64,000 nucleotides of DNA from NCBI RefSeq assembly GCF_030817075.1, contig NZ_JAUSYU010000001.1:1302001-1366000 (forward strand), read 5' to 3'. This document shows, piece by piece, positions 17,534 through 26,122 of the stretch (positions are counted from its first letter, which is position 1; each line of letters starts with the position of its first letter). Origin of the DNA: Arthrobacter sp. V1I9. Lineage in GTDB: Bacteria > Actinomycetota > Actinomycetes > Actinomycetales > Micrococcaceae. The translations under genes and the position numbers were made by a program. The notes beneath the pieces were generated by a model that saw only the letters and a program-made list of their open reading frames with translations, was not told the origin of the DNA and ran no database searches.

Positions 17534-18471
17534 TGGAGGTTTCTCCTCCGGGAGTTGTGGTCGGAGTGCTGTTGGGAGTGGGACTGTGGCTGGTGATCTT
17601 CCGGTCTCCTTTCATGCGCGCCGTCACGTTGTCGCAGCGCATCGAGCCGCAGCTGAAGTCACAAAATCTTGAGTCAAGGCTTCTGCACGCAGGGGAACAC
17701 AACGTAACGCCGTTTGGGCCGCTCGAACGGATCCTTCGACCTATGGTGCGGGATGGCCTGGCGGCTCTCGGCCGGCTGAACCCCGCATCGAAAACTACGG
17801 CGCGAAGATTGGCGCAGGCAGGTATCAGCAAGTCCCCTGTCGATTTTCGGGCTGAGCAACTCCTGTGGGCAGCTGCTGGGTTCGCTATCTCGATCGTCTT
17901 CATCGTTCTAGGTGCGGCTTCTGGAAGGTTCAACCCCCTCCTGGCTGTCGTTGCTGTCTTGGGAAGTGCCATCGGCGGGTTCATGTTCCGGGACTACTGG
18001 CTCGGCGCGCAGATCCGCCGCCGGGAATCGAGGATGATGGCGGAGTTCCCCAGTTTGGCAGAACTGATGGCGTTGGCGGTCAGCGCAGGAGAGAGCGCTA
18101 CGGGCGCACTGGACCGGGTCTGCCGTAGCGCCAAGGGCGAGCTCACCAAAGAGTTTTCGAAGATCCTCGCTGAAACGAGGGCGGGTAAGCCGCTGATCCA
18201 GGCACTACAAGAGTTTTCAGCGCGGACAGATCTGACACCACTCGTACGTTTCGTGGACGGCATCGTGGTCGCGGTGGAGCGGGGGACGCCTTTGGCTGAT
18301 GTCCTCCGAGCCCAAGCCCAGGACGTACGCGACACAGCCAAGCGTGACCTTATGGAGGCTGCCGGCAAAAAGGAGATTGCCATGATGGTTCCGCTGGTGT
18401 TCGGCGTGCTCCCTTTGACCGTGGTCTTTGCCGTCTTTCCGGGCATCGCCGCAATCAGTTTGGGATTTTGA
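17530..18471 (+). CDS. tadC: Tad pilus inner-membrane protein TadC
   Basis: A 313-residue type II secretion F-domain protein with membrane segments near the N-terminus (GVVVGVLLGVGLWLVIF), in the middle and at the C-terminus (MVPLVFGVLPLTVVFAVFPG). The F-domain signature is in EFPSLAELMALAVSAGESAT and SARTDLTPLVRFVDGIVVAV. Start GTG 17530 overlaps the tadB TGA; ATG 17533 is equally possible. It is the partner of TadB in the pilus platform. Confidence 0.88.
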   Translation: MMEVSPPGVVVGVLLGVGLWLVIFRSPFMRAVTLSQRIEPQLKSQNLESRLLHAGEHNVTPFGPLERILRPMVRDGLAALGRLNPASKTTARRLAQAGISKSPVDFRAEQLLWAAAGFAISIVFIVLGAASGRFNPLLAVVAVLGSAIGGFMFRDYWLGAQIRRRESRMMAEFPSLAELMALAVSAGESATGALDRVCRSAKGELTKEFSKILAETRAGKPLIQALQEFSARTDLTPLVRFVDGIVVAVERGTPLADVLRAQAQDVRDTAKRDLMEAAGKKEIAMMVPLVFGVLPLTVVFAVFPGIAAISLGF

Positions 18472-18536
18472 AGCTCGAAGACGACGACAACACCAGAACA
18501 AATCAAAGTTGGAAGCTGAATCAGGAAGAGGACGGA

Positions 18537-18827
18537 ATGATGGAGAAAATGGGGATTCGCTGCTTGGTACTGTTCCTGTCACTGGCGGCTACGCTACTTC
18601 CGGGAGTAGGCGGCAACAGCGTGCGGCGGAAGCGTAGCCCAGGCAGGGATTCGTTTGACGGCCATCCCTGTAACGGAAAGGTGACCGACAATCCCGAGAG
18701 GGGAGACGTCCCCGGCTGGGTCATGATCACCCTCATGTCCGCGGTTCTCGTGGCGGCGTTGCTGGCGCTCGCCGGTCCGGCGCTGGAAGCCATGTTCAAC
18801 CAGGCGATGGACAAGGTCGGAAGCTAA
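18537..18827 (+). CDS. Small pilin-like protein (DUF4244/Flp type)
   Basis: 96 residues. After a hydrophobic N-terminus (CLVLFLSLAATLLPGVGG) comes a linker and then ERGDVPGWVMITLMSAVLVA with the following ALLALAGPALEAMF, a Glu/Arg-Gly junction followed by a hydrophobic helix as in Flp prepilins and actinobacterial DUF4244 proteins. ATG 18537 has AGGAAGAGG 5-14 bases upstream; a TTG at 18468 overlapping tadC is less likely. Position directly after tadC fits the pilin subunit, but the N-terminal extension before the presumed processing site is long for a Flp pilin. Confidence 0.7.
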   Translation: MMEKMGIRCLVLFLSLAATLLPGVGGNSVRRKRSPGRDSFDGHPCNGKVTDNPERGDVPGWVMITLMSAVLVAALLALAGPALEAMFNQAMDKVGS

Positions 18828-18830
18828 ACG

Positions 18831-19328
18831 ATGACTTTGTCCATCCGCGGTGGGGTCACTAGCCGCGCTCTGGACAGCCGCAGGAACGGCCTACCTCCCG
18901 CTGATGGCCATGCCGTCAACAGCACGCGACCCCCTCAACCCGTCCCACAGGAGACCACACTCCGTGAGCAGGGCTCGGCTGTGGTCGATTTTGTCCTGGT
19001 AGGCAGCCTGCTCACGCTGTTCTTCCTCGCTATCATCCAGCTGACACTGGTCCTGCACGTGAGGAACACGTTGATTGATGCTGCAGCATCCGGTGCCCGT
19101 TATGGGACTCTCGCTGACCGGAGTGCCGCAGACGCGGAGGAACGGACCCGTGGTCTGATTCAGTCCGCCTTAAATGCGGGCTTCGCACAGCAAGTGAGCA
19201 CCAGCGAGGTGACGTACCAGGGTTTGCGGACCTTGGAAGTGACCGTAAGTGCCCCCATGCCCTTGATTGGTCTTATCGGCCCCCGGGACCTGCTGGAGGT
19301 GAAGGGGCATGCGGCAGTGCAACCGTGA
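18831..19328 (+). CDS. tadE: TadE-like pseudopilin
   Basis: 165 residues with a variable 45-residue leader, then REQGSAVVDFVLVGSLLTLF and FLAIIQLTLVLHVRNTLIDA, the TadE signature (a Glu-x-Gly-Ser-Ala before one transmembrane helix) followed by AASGARYGTLADRSA. TadE proteins are minor pseudopilins needed for Flp pilus assembly. It starts three bases after the pilin-like gene and its end overlaps the next gene by 20 bases. Confidence 0.82.
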   Translation: MTLSIRGGVTSRALDSRRNGLPPADGHAVNSTRPPQPVPQETTLREQGSAVVDFVLVGSLLTLFFLAIIQLTLVLHVRNTLIDAAASGARYGTLADRSAADAEERTRGLIQSALNAGFAQQVSTSEVTYQGLRTLEVTVSAPMPLIGLIGPRDLLEVKGHAAVQP

Positions 19329-19842
19329 CCTGGTGCGGGCTCCCTTCCGCGCCCGGCTGCTCGCAGCGCTCTGCCGCGAGCCAAGAACTGCTGCACCCGA
19401 GCGCACCAAAAACCCGCGGACAGCAAATCAGCATGAACGGGGGAGTGCGGTGGTGGAATTCACTTTCCTGGCCCTTCTGTTGATGGTTCCGCTCGTGTAC
19501 TTCATCATCACCATGAGTCAGATCCAGGGCGGCTCGTTTGCAGTCGTCGGCGCGGCTGACCAGGCAGCAAAGGTTTACATAGCGCAGCCCGACGCCGCCA
19601 CAGCACAGGCAGCAGCCGAACAGGCGGTAGCGATCGCGCTCGCAGACTTCGGACACCAGCCCGGACAGGCGCGGGTGGCAACATCCTGCAGTCCGGCTGA
19701 CTGCCAGGCGGCCGGCAGCACCATCACCGTCACCGTGAGCCTGACCGTGCCACTTCCGTTCCTGCCGTTCGACGGGGATTTCCGCCTCAGCGCCAGCGAG
19801 GTGGAGGCGTCGTCCACGCAACTGGTCGGCAGGTTCCGGTGA
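19309..19842 (+). CDS. TadE/TadF-like pseudopilin
   Basis: 177 residues with the same layout as the preceding TadE: an Arg-rich leader, HERGSAVVEFTFLALLLMVP and a single membrane helix continuing LVYFIITMSQIQGGSF, then an extracellular domain with a likely disulfide (SCSPADC). It overlaps the upstream tadE and the downstream gene (GTGA), so it is part of the same operon. Which minor pilin it represents cannot be told from the sequence. Confidence 0.78.
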   Translation: MRQCNRDLVRAPFRARLLAALCREPRTAAPERTKNPRTANQHERGSAVVEFTFLALLLMVPLVYFIITMSQIQGGSFAVVGAADQAAKVYIAQPDAATAQAAAEQAVAIALADFGHQPGQARVATSCSPADCQAAGSTITVTVSLTVPLPFLPFDGDFRLSASEVEASSTQLVGRFR

Positions 19843-20285
19843 CGGCAATGCCAAAAGATGACAACGGCCAGATGATGGTGATGGTCCTGGGCTACGTCGT
19901 TGTGGCCCTGCTTGTTACAACAGTGGTCATCGGCATTTCGTCCGTCTACCTCGAACACAAGCGGCTGCTTTCCCTGGCCGATGGTGCCTCACTTGCTGCC
20001 GCCGGCAGTTACACCCTTGGCGAGGTGGAAACACAAGGCGGCAGCCCGTCCGCGGTCTTGAGCCCCGCAAGGGTGAGGAACGTGGCAGCAGACTTCGTCT
20101 CCAGGACTCCCGCGTCACAGCGCTTCGATGGTCTCGCCGTCGCAGGGGCAACGGGCAGTCCAGACGGTTCCACCGCCGTCGTCGTGCTGACTGCTGCTGT
20201 CCACCCGCCAGTGGTGAACTTCCTGGTGCCCGACGGTATCCGGATCGAGGCGACTTCGACCGCACGCTCCCGTCTTACCCGCTGA
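19839..20285 (+). CDS. TadG-like pilus-assembly protein
   Basis: 148 residues: a short polar start, one membrane helix (MMVMVLGYVVVALLVTTVVI), then EHKRLLSLADGASLAAAGSY, the Rv3654-type TadG-like pattern in actinobacterial tad operons, and a small extracellular domain. GTG 19839 overlaps the preceding stop; ATG 19848 is in frame. It closes the tad operon. A prepilin peptidase is not present in this window and must be encoded elsewhere if the pilus is functional. Confidence 0.72.
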   Translation: MTAMPKDDNGQMMVMVLGYVVVALLVTTVVIGISSVYLEHKRLLSLADGASLAAAGSYTLGEVETQGGSPSAVLSPARVRNVAADFVSRTPASQRFDGLAVAGATGSPDGSTAVVVLTAAVHPPVVNFLVPDGIRIEATSTARSRLTR

Positions 20286-20378
20286 CGTCCTTTCACGCCC
20301 GCACGCCGAGCGGCCCGCAAGCCGAAGCTAAGACGCAAGGCCCGGGCCTTCTGCGGGATAGCGTAGGCTTAAACAACC

Positions 20379-21494
20379 ATGGCCAATATTGATTTTTCCG
20401 CTGAAATCCGCGCCCTTCGCGCCACCTACGAGTCCATTGAGCGAGTCTCTGACGTAGAGGCACTGAAGGAAGACATCGCCGAACTCAGCGAGCGGGCTGG
20501 CGAACCGGACCTGTGGGACGACCCCTCGGCGGCACAGAAAATCACTTCACGGCTGTCGCACCGCCAGACGGAGCTGGAGCGCCTCAACACCCTGGTTTCA
20601 AGGATCGATGACCTTGAGGTCCTGGTGGAGCTCGGGCAGGACGAGGACGACGCCGACTCCATGGGGGAGGCTGCCGCCGAACTGGAGTCCGTCAAAAAAG
20701 CCCTGAAGGACCTTGAAGTGGTCACCCTGCTTTCGGGTGAGTATGACGAGCGCGAGGCCGTAGTCTCAATCCGGGCCGGCGCCGGTGGCGTGGATGCTGC
20801 TGACTTCGCCGAGATGCTGATGCGCATGTACCTCCGTTGGGCCGAGCGGCACGGGTACCCCACCACCGTCATGGACACGTCCTACGCAGAAGAAGCCGGT
20901 CTGAAGTCCGCAACATTCGAAGTGAAGGCACCCTACGCCTTCGGCACCCTCAGCGTGGAGGCCGGAACCCACCGGCTCGTAAGAATCAGCCCCTTCGACA
21001 ACCAAGGCCGGCGTCAGACTTCCTTCGCCGCCGTCGAAGTCATCCCGCTGATCGAGCAGACGGACTCGATCGAGATCCCGGACAACGAGATCCGCGTTGA
21101 CGTGTTCCGCTCTTCAGGCCCGGGCGGCCAGTCGGTCAACACCACCGACTCGGCAGTCCGTTTGACCCACATCCCCACCGGGACCGTAGTTTCAATGCAG
21201 AACGAAAAGTCGCAGCTGCAAAACCGCGCCGCCGCAATGCGTGTGCTGCAGTCCAGGCTCCTGCTCCTCAAAAAGGAACAGGAAGACGCCGAAAAGAAGG
21301 CGTTTGCCGGCGATGTGAAGGCGTCCTGGGGTGACCAGATGCGCTCCTATGTCCTCAACCCCTACCAAATGGTCAAGGACCTCCGGACCGAGCACGAAGT
21401 CGGAAACACCTCGGCAGTCTTCGACGGTGAAATCGACGACTTCATCGATGCCGGCATCAGGTGGCGCACGGACAACCGGAACGCCGAGAAATAA
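20379..21494 (+). CDS. prfB: Peptide chain release factor 2
   Basis: Recognises UGA and UAA stop codons and triggers peptide release. 371 residues; the SPF anticodon-mimic tripeptide is in [20 protein letters not shown] and the GGQ motif in [17 protein letters not shown]. The usual programmed frameshift (in-frame UGA near codon 25) is absent: the frame runs unbroken from ATG 20379. It is followed by ftsE, a common actinobacterial order. Confidence 0.97.
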   Translation: MANIDFSAEIRALRATYESIERVSDVEALKEDIAELSERAGEPDLWDDPSAAQKITSRLSHRQTELERLNTLVSRIDDLEVLVELGQDEDDADSMGEAAAELESVKKALKDLEVVTLLSGEYDEREAVVSIRAGAGGVDAADFAEMLMRMYLRWAERHGYPTTVMDTSYAEEAGLKSATFEVKAPYAFGTLSVEAGTHRLVRISPFDNQGRRQTSFAAVEVIPLIEQTDSIEIPDNEIRVDVFRSSGPGGQSVNTTDSAVRLTHIPTGTVVSMQNEKSQLQNRAAAMRVLQSRLLLLKKEQEDAEKKAFAGDVKASWGDQMRSYVLNPYQMVKDLRTEHEVGNTSAVFDGEIDDFIDAGIRWRTDNRNAEK

Positions 21495-21679
21495 GGCGAT
21501 AAGGGGCAGCCGGAGATACAGGATCCGGCGACACGCCCCCTGAAACCCGCGTGATACACCGGAACTGCTGCGTATAGTCGAGGGGCCGGGGCCCTACTTC
21601 CCCCAAACGAAAACCCGCGCACCGGCTGCAGAACTGGGCTGCATCAGAATCAGCCATGCCCTGCAGGGTACTTAGGGCC

Positions 21680-22459
21680 ATGATTCGATTCGAAAATGTC
21701 ACCAAGGTCTACGACCAGAAAGCCCGGCCTGCGCTGGACTCCGTCAACCTTGAGATTGACCGCGGCGAATTCGCCTTCCTGGTCGGTGCGTCCGGCTCCG
21801 GCAAGTCCACCTTCCTCCGGCTGGTCCTCAAGGAGGACCGGGCAAGCTCCGGGGCTGTCTACGTCGCCGGCCAGAACGTTGCCAAGATCTCCAGCTGGCG
21901 CGTGCCCCGGCTTCGCCGCGGCATCGGCGTCGTCTTCCAGGACTTCCGGCTCCTGCCCCAGAAAAACGTCTTCGCCAACGTTGCCTTCGCCATGCAGGTG
22001 ATCGGCAAGAGCCGCAGCGTCATCCGGGACACCGTCCCCGAGGTCCTCAAAACTGTGGGTCTGGAGGGCAAAGAACACCGCATGCCGCACGAACTGTCCG
22101 GCGGCGAGCAGCAGCGCGTGGCCATCGCCCGTGCCGTCGTCAACAGGCCAGGCATCCTCCTCGCGGACGAGCCCACCGGAAACCTGGACCCCACCACGTC
22201 GATGGGCATCATGGGCATCCTGGACAAAATCAACCAAAACGGAACCACCGTAGTGATGGCAACCCACGACGACGACATCGTCAACGAGATGCGCAAGCGA
22301 GTGGTCGAGCTCAAGAACGGCGTCATCATCCGCGACGAGGCAAGAGCCCTTTACACGTCGATGATCCCGGTCGTTGGCCAGTCGCGCAGGCTCAAGGACG
22401 CCAGCGGCAGGGAAAACCCGGAAACGGGACAGCCGCACGAAGGCGAGGGACAGCGATGA
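21680..22459 (+). CDS. ftsE: Cell-division ABC ATPase FtsE
   Basis: ATPase of the FtsEX complex, which controls peptidoglycan hydrolysis at the septum. 259 residues with Walker [14 protein letters not shown], signature [17 protein letters not shown] and Walker [14 protein letters not shown], then an H-loop in [13 protein letters not shown] 21680 is used because homology starts there ([12 protein letters not shown]); an upstream ATG at 21656 would add eight unconserved residues. It overlaps ftsX at ATGA. A C-terminal tail of about 30 residues follows the ATPase core. Confidence 0.96.
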   Translation: MIRFENVTKVYDQKARPALDSVNLEIDRGEFAFLVGASGSGKSTFLRLVLKEDRASSGAVYVAGQNVAKISSWRVPRLRRGIGVVFQDFRLLPQKNVFANVAFAMQVIGKSRSVIRDTVPEVLKTVGLEGKEHRMPHELSGGEQQRVAIARAVVNRPGILLADEPTGNLDPTTSMGIMGILDKINQNGTTVVMATHDDDIVNEMRKRVVELKNGVIIRDEARALYTSMIPVVGQSRRLKDASGRENPETGQPHEGEGQR

Positions 22460-23370
22460 GGCTCGCGTTCATCCTCAGCGAGATCGGCAGCGGACTCCGC
22501 CGCAACGTCTCCATGGTGGTCTCGGTCATCCTGGTCACCTTCGTCTCGCTCACCTTCGTTGGCGCAGCAGGAATGCTGCAGATGCAGATCAACCAGATGA
22601 AGGGTTACTGGTACGACAAAGTCCAGGTAGCCGTCTTCCTGTGCAGTGAAGGGTCGACGGCGGCTGGTTGCGCCGGCGGACCCGTCACCGCCGAACAGCA
22701 GGAAAGCCTCAACGGGCTGCTGGAGTCTCCTGCCGTGGCGCAATACATCAACGACTTCCAGTTCGAGTCCAAGGAAGAGGCGTACACACACTTCAAAGAC
22801 CAGTTCTCGAATTCGCCCATCGTGGACTCGGTGACGCCGGACCAGCTGCCGGCATCCTTCCGGATTAACATGAAGGACCCGGAAAAGTATCAGATCATCA
22901 GCGAAACCTTCTCCTCCCAGCCCGGCGTGGAGACGGTTATCGACCAGCGCCAGCTGCTTGAGCGCCTCTTCTCGGTAATGAACGGGGCCTCCCTTGTGGC
23001 GGTCAGCATCGCCGGTGTCATGATCGTGTGCGCCATCCTGCTGATCACAACCACCATCAGGCTCTCCGCCTTCAGCCGCCGCCGGGAAACGGGAATCATG
23101 CGCCTGGTGGGCGCCTCGAAAACGGTGATCCAGCTTCCCTTTATCCTGGAAGGCGTCATCGCCGCCGTCATCGGCGCTGCCTTGGCCTCCGGAACGCTGT
23201 GGGCCGTTGCACACTTCTTCCTCGGCGAGTTCATGTCTCAGCAGTACCCGGACACGGCCTTCATCTCATCCGGCCAAACATTGATCCTCGCACCCGCGCT
23301 GATAATCCTTGGCGGATCCTTGGCCGGTATTTCGTCCCTCTTGACTTTGCGCAGATACCTTCGCGTCTAG
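22456..23370 (+). CDS. ftsX: Cell-division protein FtsX
   Basis: Four-helix permease-like partner of FtsE that transmits ATP hydrolysis to an extracellular cell-wall hydrolase. 304 residues: first helix [20 protein letters not shown], then a large extracellular loop (about residues 50-170, with two cysteines in [10 protein letters not shown]), then three helices near residues 180-300 with the conserved [20 protein letters not shown]. Coupled to ftsE by a 4-base overlap. Confidence 0.95.
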   Translation: MRLAFILSEIGSGLRRNVSMVVSVILVTFVSLTFVGAAGMLQMQINQMKGYWYDKVQVAVFLCSEGSTAAGCAGGPVTAEQQESLNGLLESPAVAQYINDFQFESKEEAYTHFKDQFSNSPIVDSVTPDQLPASFRINMKDPEKYQIISETFSSQPGVETVIDQRQLLERLFSVMNGASLVAVSIAGVMIVCAILLITTTIRLSAFSRRRETGIMRLVGASKTVIQLPFILEGVIAAVIGAALASGTLWAVAHFFLGEFMSQQYPDTAFISSGQTLILAPALIILGGSLAGISSLLTLRRYLRV

Positions 23371-23395
23371 GTATGCAAACCGAACAAGGAATGCC

Positions 23396-24874
23396 ATGAA
23401 CGTAACGGACCAAACTTCGCCCCGGCACCGACTGAACAGTCGGCGCAAAGCACCGCAGCGCACCAGCGTTATCAGCGCCGTGCTGGCCGTTGTCCTCGCA
23501 GCAGGGCTGGCTTCGTCCACCCCGGTGGCTTTCGCCGACGAGCTTGAAGACAAGCAGAAGGCACTTGAGGCAGAGGCAACCAGGGTCCAGCAGTCCTTGG
23601 AATTCGTTGATTCCCGAATCGCCAAGGCTGCGAGTGACCTGGTGATCTACCAGGGTCGGCTGCCTGGAGCCCAGCAGGCCCTCCTGGAAGCCCAGGGCCG
23701 AGTGGCCGGGGCCGTCAAGGAAGTCGAATCGCTCTCCGCACGCGTGGACATGGCCCAGCAGAACAAGGCCAAAATTACGCAGCAAATGGAAACTGATAAG
23801 AAAAAGATTGCAGACACAAAGAAGCTGATCGGTCAGATCGCCACCCAGGCGTACAAATCCGGGGGCGTACCCTCAAACCTGTCCCTGTTCTTTGGCTCCA
23901 ACAACGGCGGAAGCTTGACCGAGACCATGGACCTGGCAGACCAGGCCATGCGCAGCCAGAACGCGGCCATGGACAAGCTGCAGCAGCAGAACGCCACTAA
24001 TGTGAACTCCGAAGCCCGTTTGCAAGCGGTGGAAGCCGAGATCAAGGACTTGAAAGCCAAAGCCGACGCTGCCCTCGAGCGGGAGAAGATTGCCCGTGAC
24101 GAAGCGGCGGAGAAGAAGGAACAGGTAGATAAGCTAATCGCCGATACCAGCCGCCTTGACGCTCAACTGCAGGCAGCCAAGCCTAAGATCCAGTCGCAGT
24201 TGGCGGGTGTTCAGGCCAGCCAAAACGCCGTTGCCGCCGAAATCAAGGAACGCGACCGAAAGCTGCGGGAGGCCTGGGAAGCCGAGCAGCGGAGGCTGGC
24301 GGAAGCCGCCGCAGCCGAGCATCGCAGGCAGGCGGAGGCCGCAGCCGCCGCCGCTGCTGCTGCGGCAGCAGCACGCAACCAGCCGCCACCGCCCGTGCAA
24401 CCTTACGTGCCGCCCGCACCGCCCGCGCCCTCAGTCGGTTCGCCGTCTGCCTTCGGCCTACGGCATCCCTTTGACGGAAGCGTCCCGATCACGTCCGGGT
24501 TCGGCTGGCGTGCCACCCCGCCAGGCACCATCGACTTCTATGGACAGGGCGGCTACATGCACACGGGGCTGGACTTTGGCGCAGCCTGCGGCACGCCTGT
24601 CTACGCCGCCGCAGCGGGCGAGGTCTTCAGCTCCGGCTGGAGCTCAGCCGACGGCGGAGGCTGGAGGGTAAAGATCTCCCACGGCCTGATGGAGGGCAAC
24701 ACGCTGAACACCATCTACTACCACAATGCCAGCATCGTGGTATCGAACGGACAGCGGGTCTCGCAGGGGCAGCTGATCGCCTACTCCGGCAACACGGGCA
24801 ACTCCACCGGCTGCCACGCCCACTTCGAAACCTGGCTGAACGGCAACGCCGTGGATCCAATGGGGCTGCTCTAA
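23396..24874 (+). CDS. Secreted coiled-coil M23 (LytM) peptidase, likely FtsEX partner
   Basis: 492 residues: a signal peptide (VISAVLAVVLAAGLASSTPV, cleavage after FADE region), about 260 residues of coiled coil rich in Glu, Lys and Gln, a Pro/Ala linker, and a C-terminal LytM domain with the zinc ligands H-x3-D (HTGLDF) and H-x-H (CHAHFE). This is the layout of E. coli EnvC and resembles the coiled-coil FtsEX partners PcsB and RipC, though those have other catalytic domains. It sits 25 bases after ftsX, so regulation by FtsEX at the division site is a strong inference. Both zinc-binding motifs are intact, so it is probably active rather than an EnvC-type pseudoenzyme. Confidence 0.88.
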   Translation: MNVTDQTSPRHRLNSRRKAPQRTSVISAVLAVVLAAGLASSTPVAFADELEDKQKALEAEATRVQQSLEFVDSRIAKAASDLVIYQGRLPGAQQALLEAQGRVAGAVKEVESLSARVDMAQQNKAKITQQMETDKKKIADTKKLIGQIATQAYKSGGVPSNLSLFFGSNNGGSLTETMDLADQAMRSQNAAMDKLQQQNATNVNSEARLQAVEAEIKDLKAKADAALEREKIARDEAAEKKEQVDKLIADTSRLDAQLQAAKPKIQSQLAGVQASQNAVAAEIKERDRKLREAWEAEQRRLAEAAAAEHRRQAEAAAAAAAAAAAARNQPPPPVQPYVPPAPPAPSVGSPSAFGLRHPFDGSVPITSGFGWRATPPGTIDFYGQGGYMHTGLDFGAACGTPVYAAAAGEVFSSGWSSADGGGWRVKISHGLMEGNTLNTIYYHNASIVVSNGQRVSQGQLIAYSGNTGNSTGCHAHFETWLNGNAVDPMGLL

Positions 24875-24957
24875 GCCGCATAACCCTGCCGTACACTGGT
24901 ATGACTCCGCGCCGGCTGGCCCGGAGGACATCCTATTTTTACCTGAGGAGCTTTCCC

Positions 24958-25431
24958 TTGCCTAAAGAAAGTGGCCGTAAAGTGGTGGCCACCAACCGCA
25001 AGGCCCGGCATGACTACCACGTGCTGGACACCTACGAGGCTGGAATCGCGCTCATGGGGACCGAAGTAAAGTCCCTGCGCGAGGGCCACGCCTCCATGGT
25101 GGACGGATTCTGCACCTTCTACAACGACGAGCTGTGGATGGAAGCTATCCACATCCCGGAATACAACCAGGGCAGTTGGACCAACCACGCAGCCCGCCGC
25201 CGCCGCAAGCTGCTGCTGCACCGTGAGGAACTGATTAAGATCTCGCACAAGGTGCGTGAATCGGGCTACACCATTGTGCCTTTGCAGTTGTACTTCGTTG
25301 ACGGCCGCGCCAAGGTCGAAATCGGCGTGGCCCGAGGCAAGCGCGAGTACGACAAGCGCCAGACACTCCGTGAGCAGCAGGACAACCGGGAAGCGCAGCG
25401 CGAAATGCGGGAGCGCAACCGCCGCCGGTAG
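24958..25431 (+). CDS. smpB: tmRNA-binding protein SmpB
   Basis: Delivers alanyl-tmRNA to stalled ribosomes. 157 residues with the OB-fold signatures ATNRKARHDYHVLDTYEAGI, ALMGTEVKSLREGHASMVDG and RRKLLLHREELIK, and a basic C-terminal tail (KREYDKRQTLREQQDNREAQ). The TTG at 24958 is preferred, with GAGGAG seven bases upstream; an ATG at 24901 would add 19 residues absent from the family. The ssrA gene lies immediately downstream. Confidence 0.95.
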   Translation: MPKESGRKVVATNRKARHDYHVLDTYEAGIALMGTEVKSLREGHASMVDGFCTFYNDELWMEAIHIPEYNQGSWTNHAARRRRKLLLHREELIKISHKVRESGYTIVPLQLYFVDGRAKVEIGVARGKREYDKRQTLREQQDNREAQREMRERNRRR

Positions 25432-25434
25432 GCT

Positions 25435-25460
25435 GGAATGAATTTTCCGGGGGATGCGTT
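25435..25460 (+). promoter_or_regulatory. SigH/SigR-type promoter of ssrA
   Basis: GGAAT (25435-25439), 18 bases, then GTT (25458-25460) exactly match the actinobacterial SigR/SigH consensus GGAAT-N18-GTT. A TATAGT overlaps at 25460-25465. The tmRNA 5' end is about 49 bases on. The S. coelicolor SigR regulon is known to include ssrA, so induction under thiol-oxidative stress is a reasonable inference. Confidence 0.7.
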
Positions 25461-25508
25461 ATAGTGGGTAGTCCGGCAGGCTCGCCCGCTGGTTTGGTAA
25501 AAGAATAT

Positions 25509-25874
25509 GGGGATGATCGGTTTCGACGATGTTAGTCGCGACAGGTGAAGCGGGCCGAGGATGCAGAATTATCTCGTAAACGCTTTCTGCAAACCAATAA
25601 GTGCCGAATCTAAGCGCACTGACTTCGCTCTTGCTGCTTAACCAGTAAGACAGTCCGTCAGCCCGAGGTTGCTATCGCCCCGGATCCTGGCGTCATTTAG
25701 ATAGCCACTGCTGTTCACCTCCGTCATCGGGGTGAACGGGACTCCTAGATGACTGGGCCCGGATCAGCCAGCTGTTTGCAGCATGGCTGGGGCCGAGAAA
25801 ATCCGACGCAAACTGCGCCCGGAGAAGCCCTGACAACACGACATCGGACGGGGGTTCAATTCCCCCCATCTCCA
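25509..25874 (+). ncRNA. ssrA: Transfer-messenger RNA
   Basis: The 5' end GGGGATGATCGGTTTCGACG pairs (GGGGATG) with CATCTCC at 25867-25873, followed by discriminator A; the T-arm reads GGGGGTTCAATTCCCCC. The tag reading frame at 25603-25641 encodes AESKRTDFALAA and ends in TAA. The 3' CCA is not encoded (the genome reads CAT after the discriminator), so it must be added. It rescues stalled ribosomes together with the adjacent SmpB. Confidence 0.97.
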
Positions 25875-25924
25875 CATTTGTGGTGAGTCGGCGCATCCCT
25901 CGCGGATGTGGTGGCCTACCAGAT

Positions 25925-25956
25925 AACACCCCGGTCTTCGGACCGGGGTGTTTTCC
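25925..25956 (+). terminator. Intrinsic terminator of ssrA
   Basis: A 12-bp perfect stem (AACACCCCGGTC / GACCGGGGTGTT) with a TTCG tetraloop is followed by TTTT; it lies 50 bases after the mature tmRNA end. Confidence 0.92.
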
Positions 25957-26122
25957 TTTGCCCCCGCAGTCCTGGCCGCTTTAGGCCCCTGGCGGCAAGG
26001 CTTGGCGGCTCGTTCACCCATGGCGTAGCACAGCCGGGACTAGCGGCACGGCTTCGATCGTTGTCTCCGGTAGGACCCGGACGTCCTCGCCTCCGGGATT
26101 GGCTACAACCAGGAGATGCCCC

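Noticed and set aside
21494..21540. Hairpin after prfB (GGGGC...GCCCC)
   Set aside because: The stem is interrupted and no T-tract follows, so I did not call a terminator.
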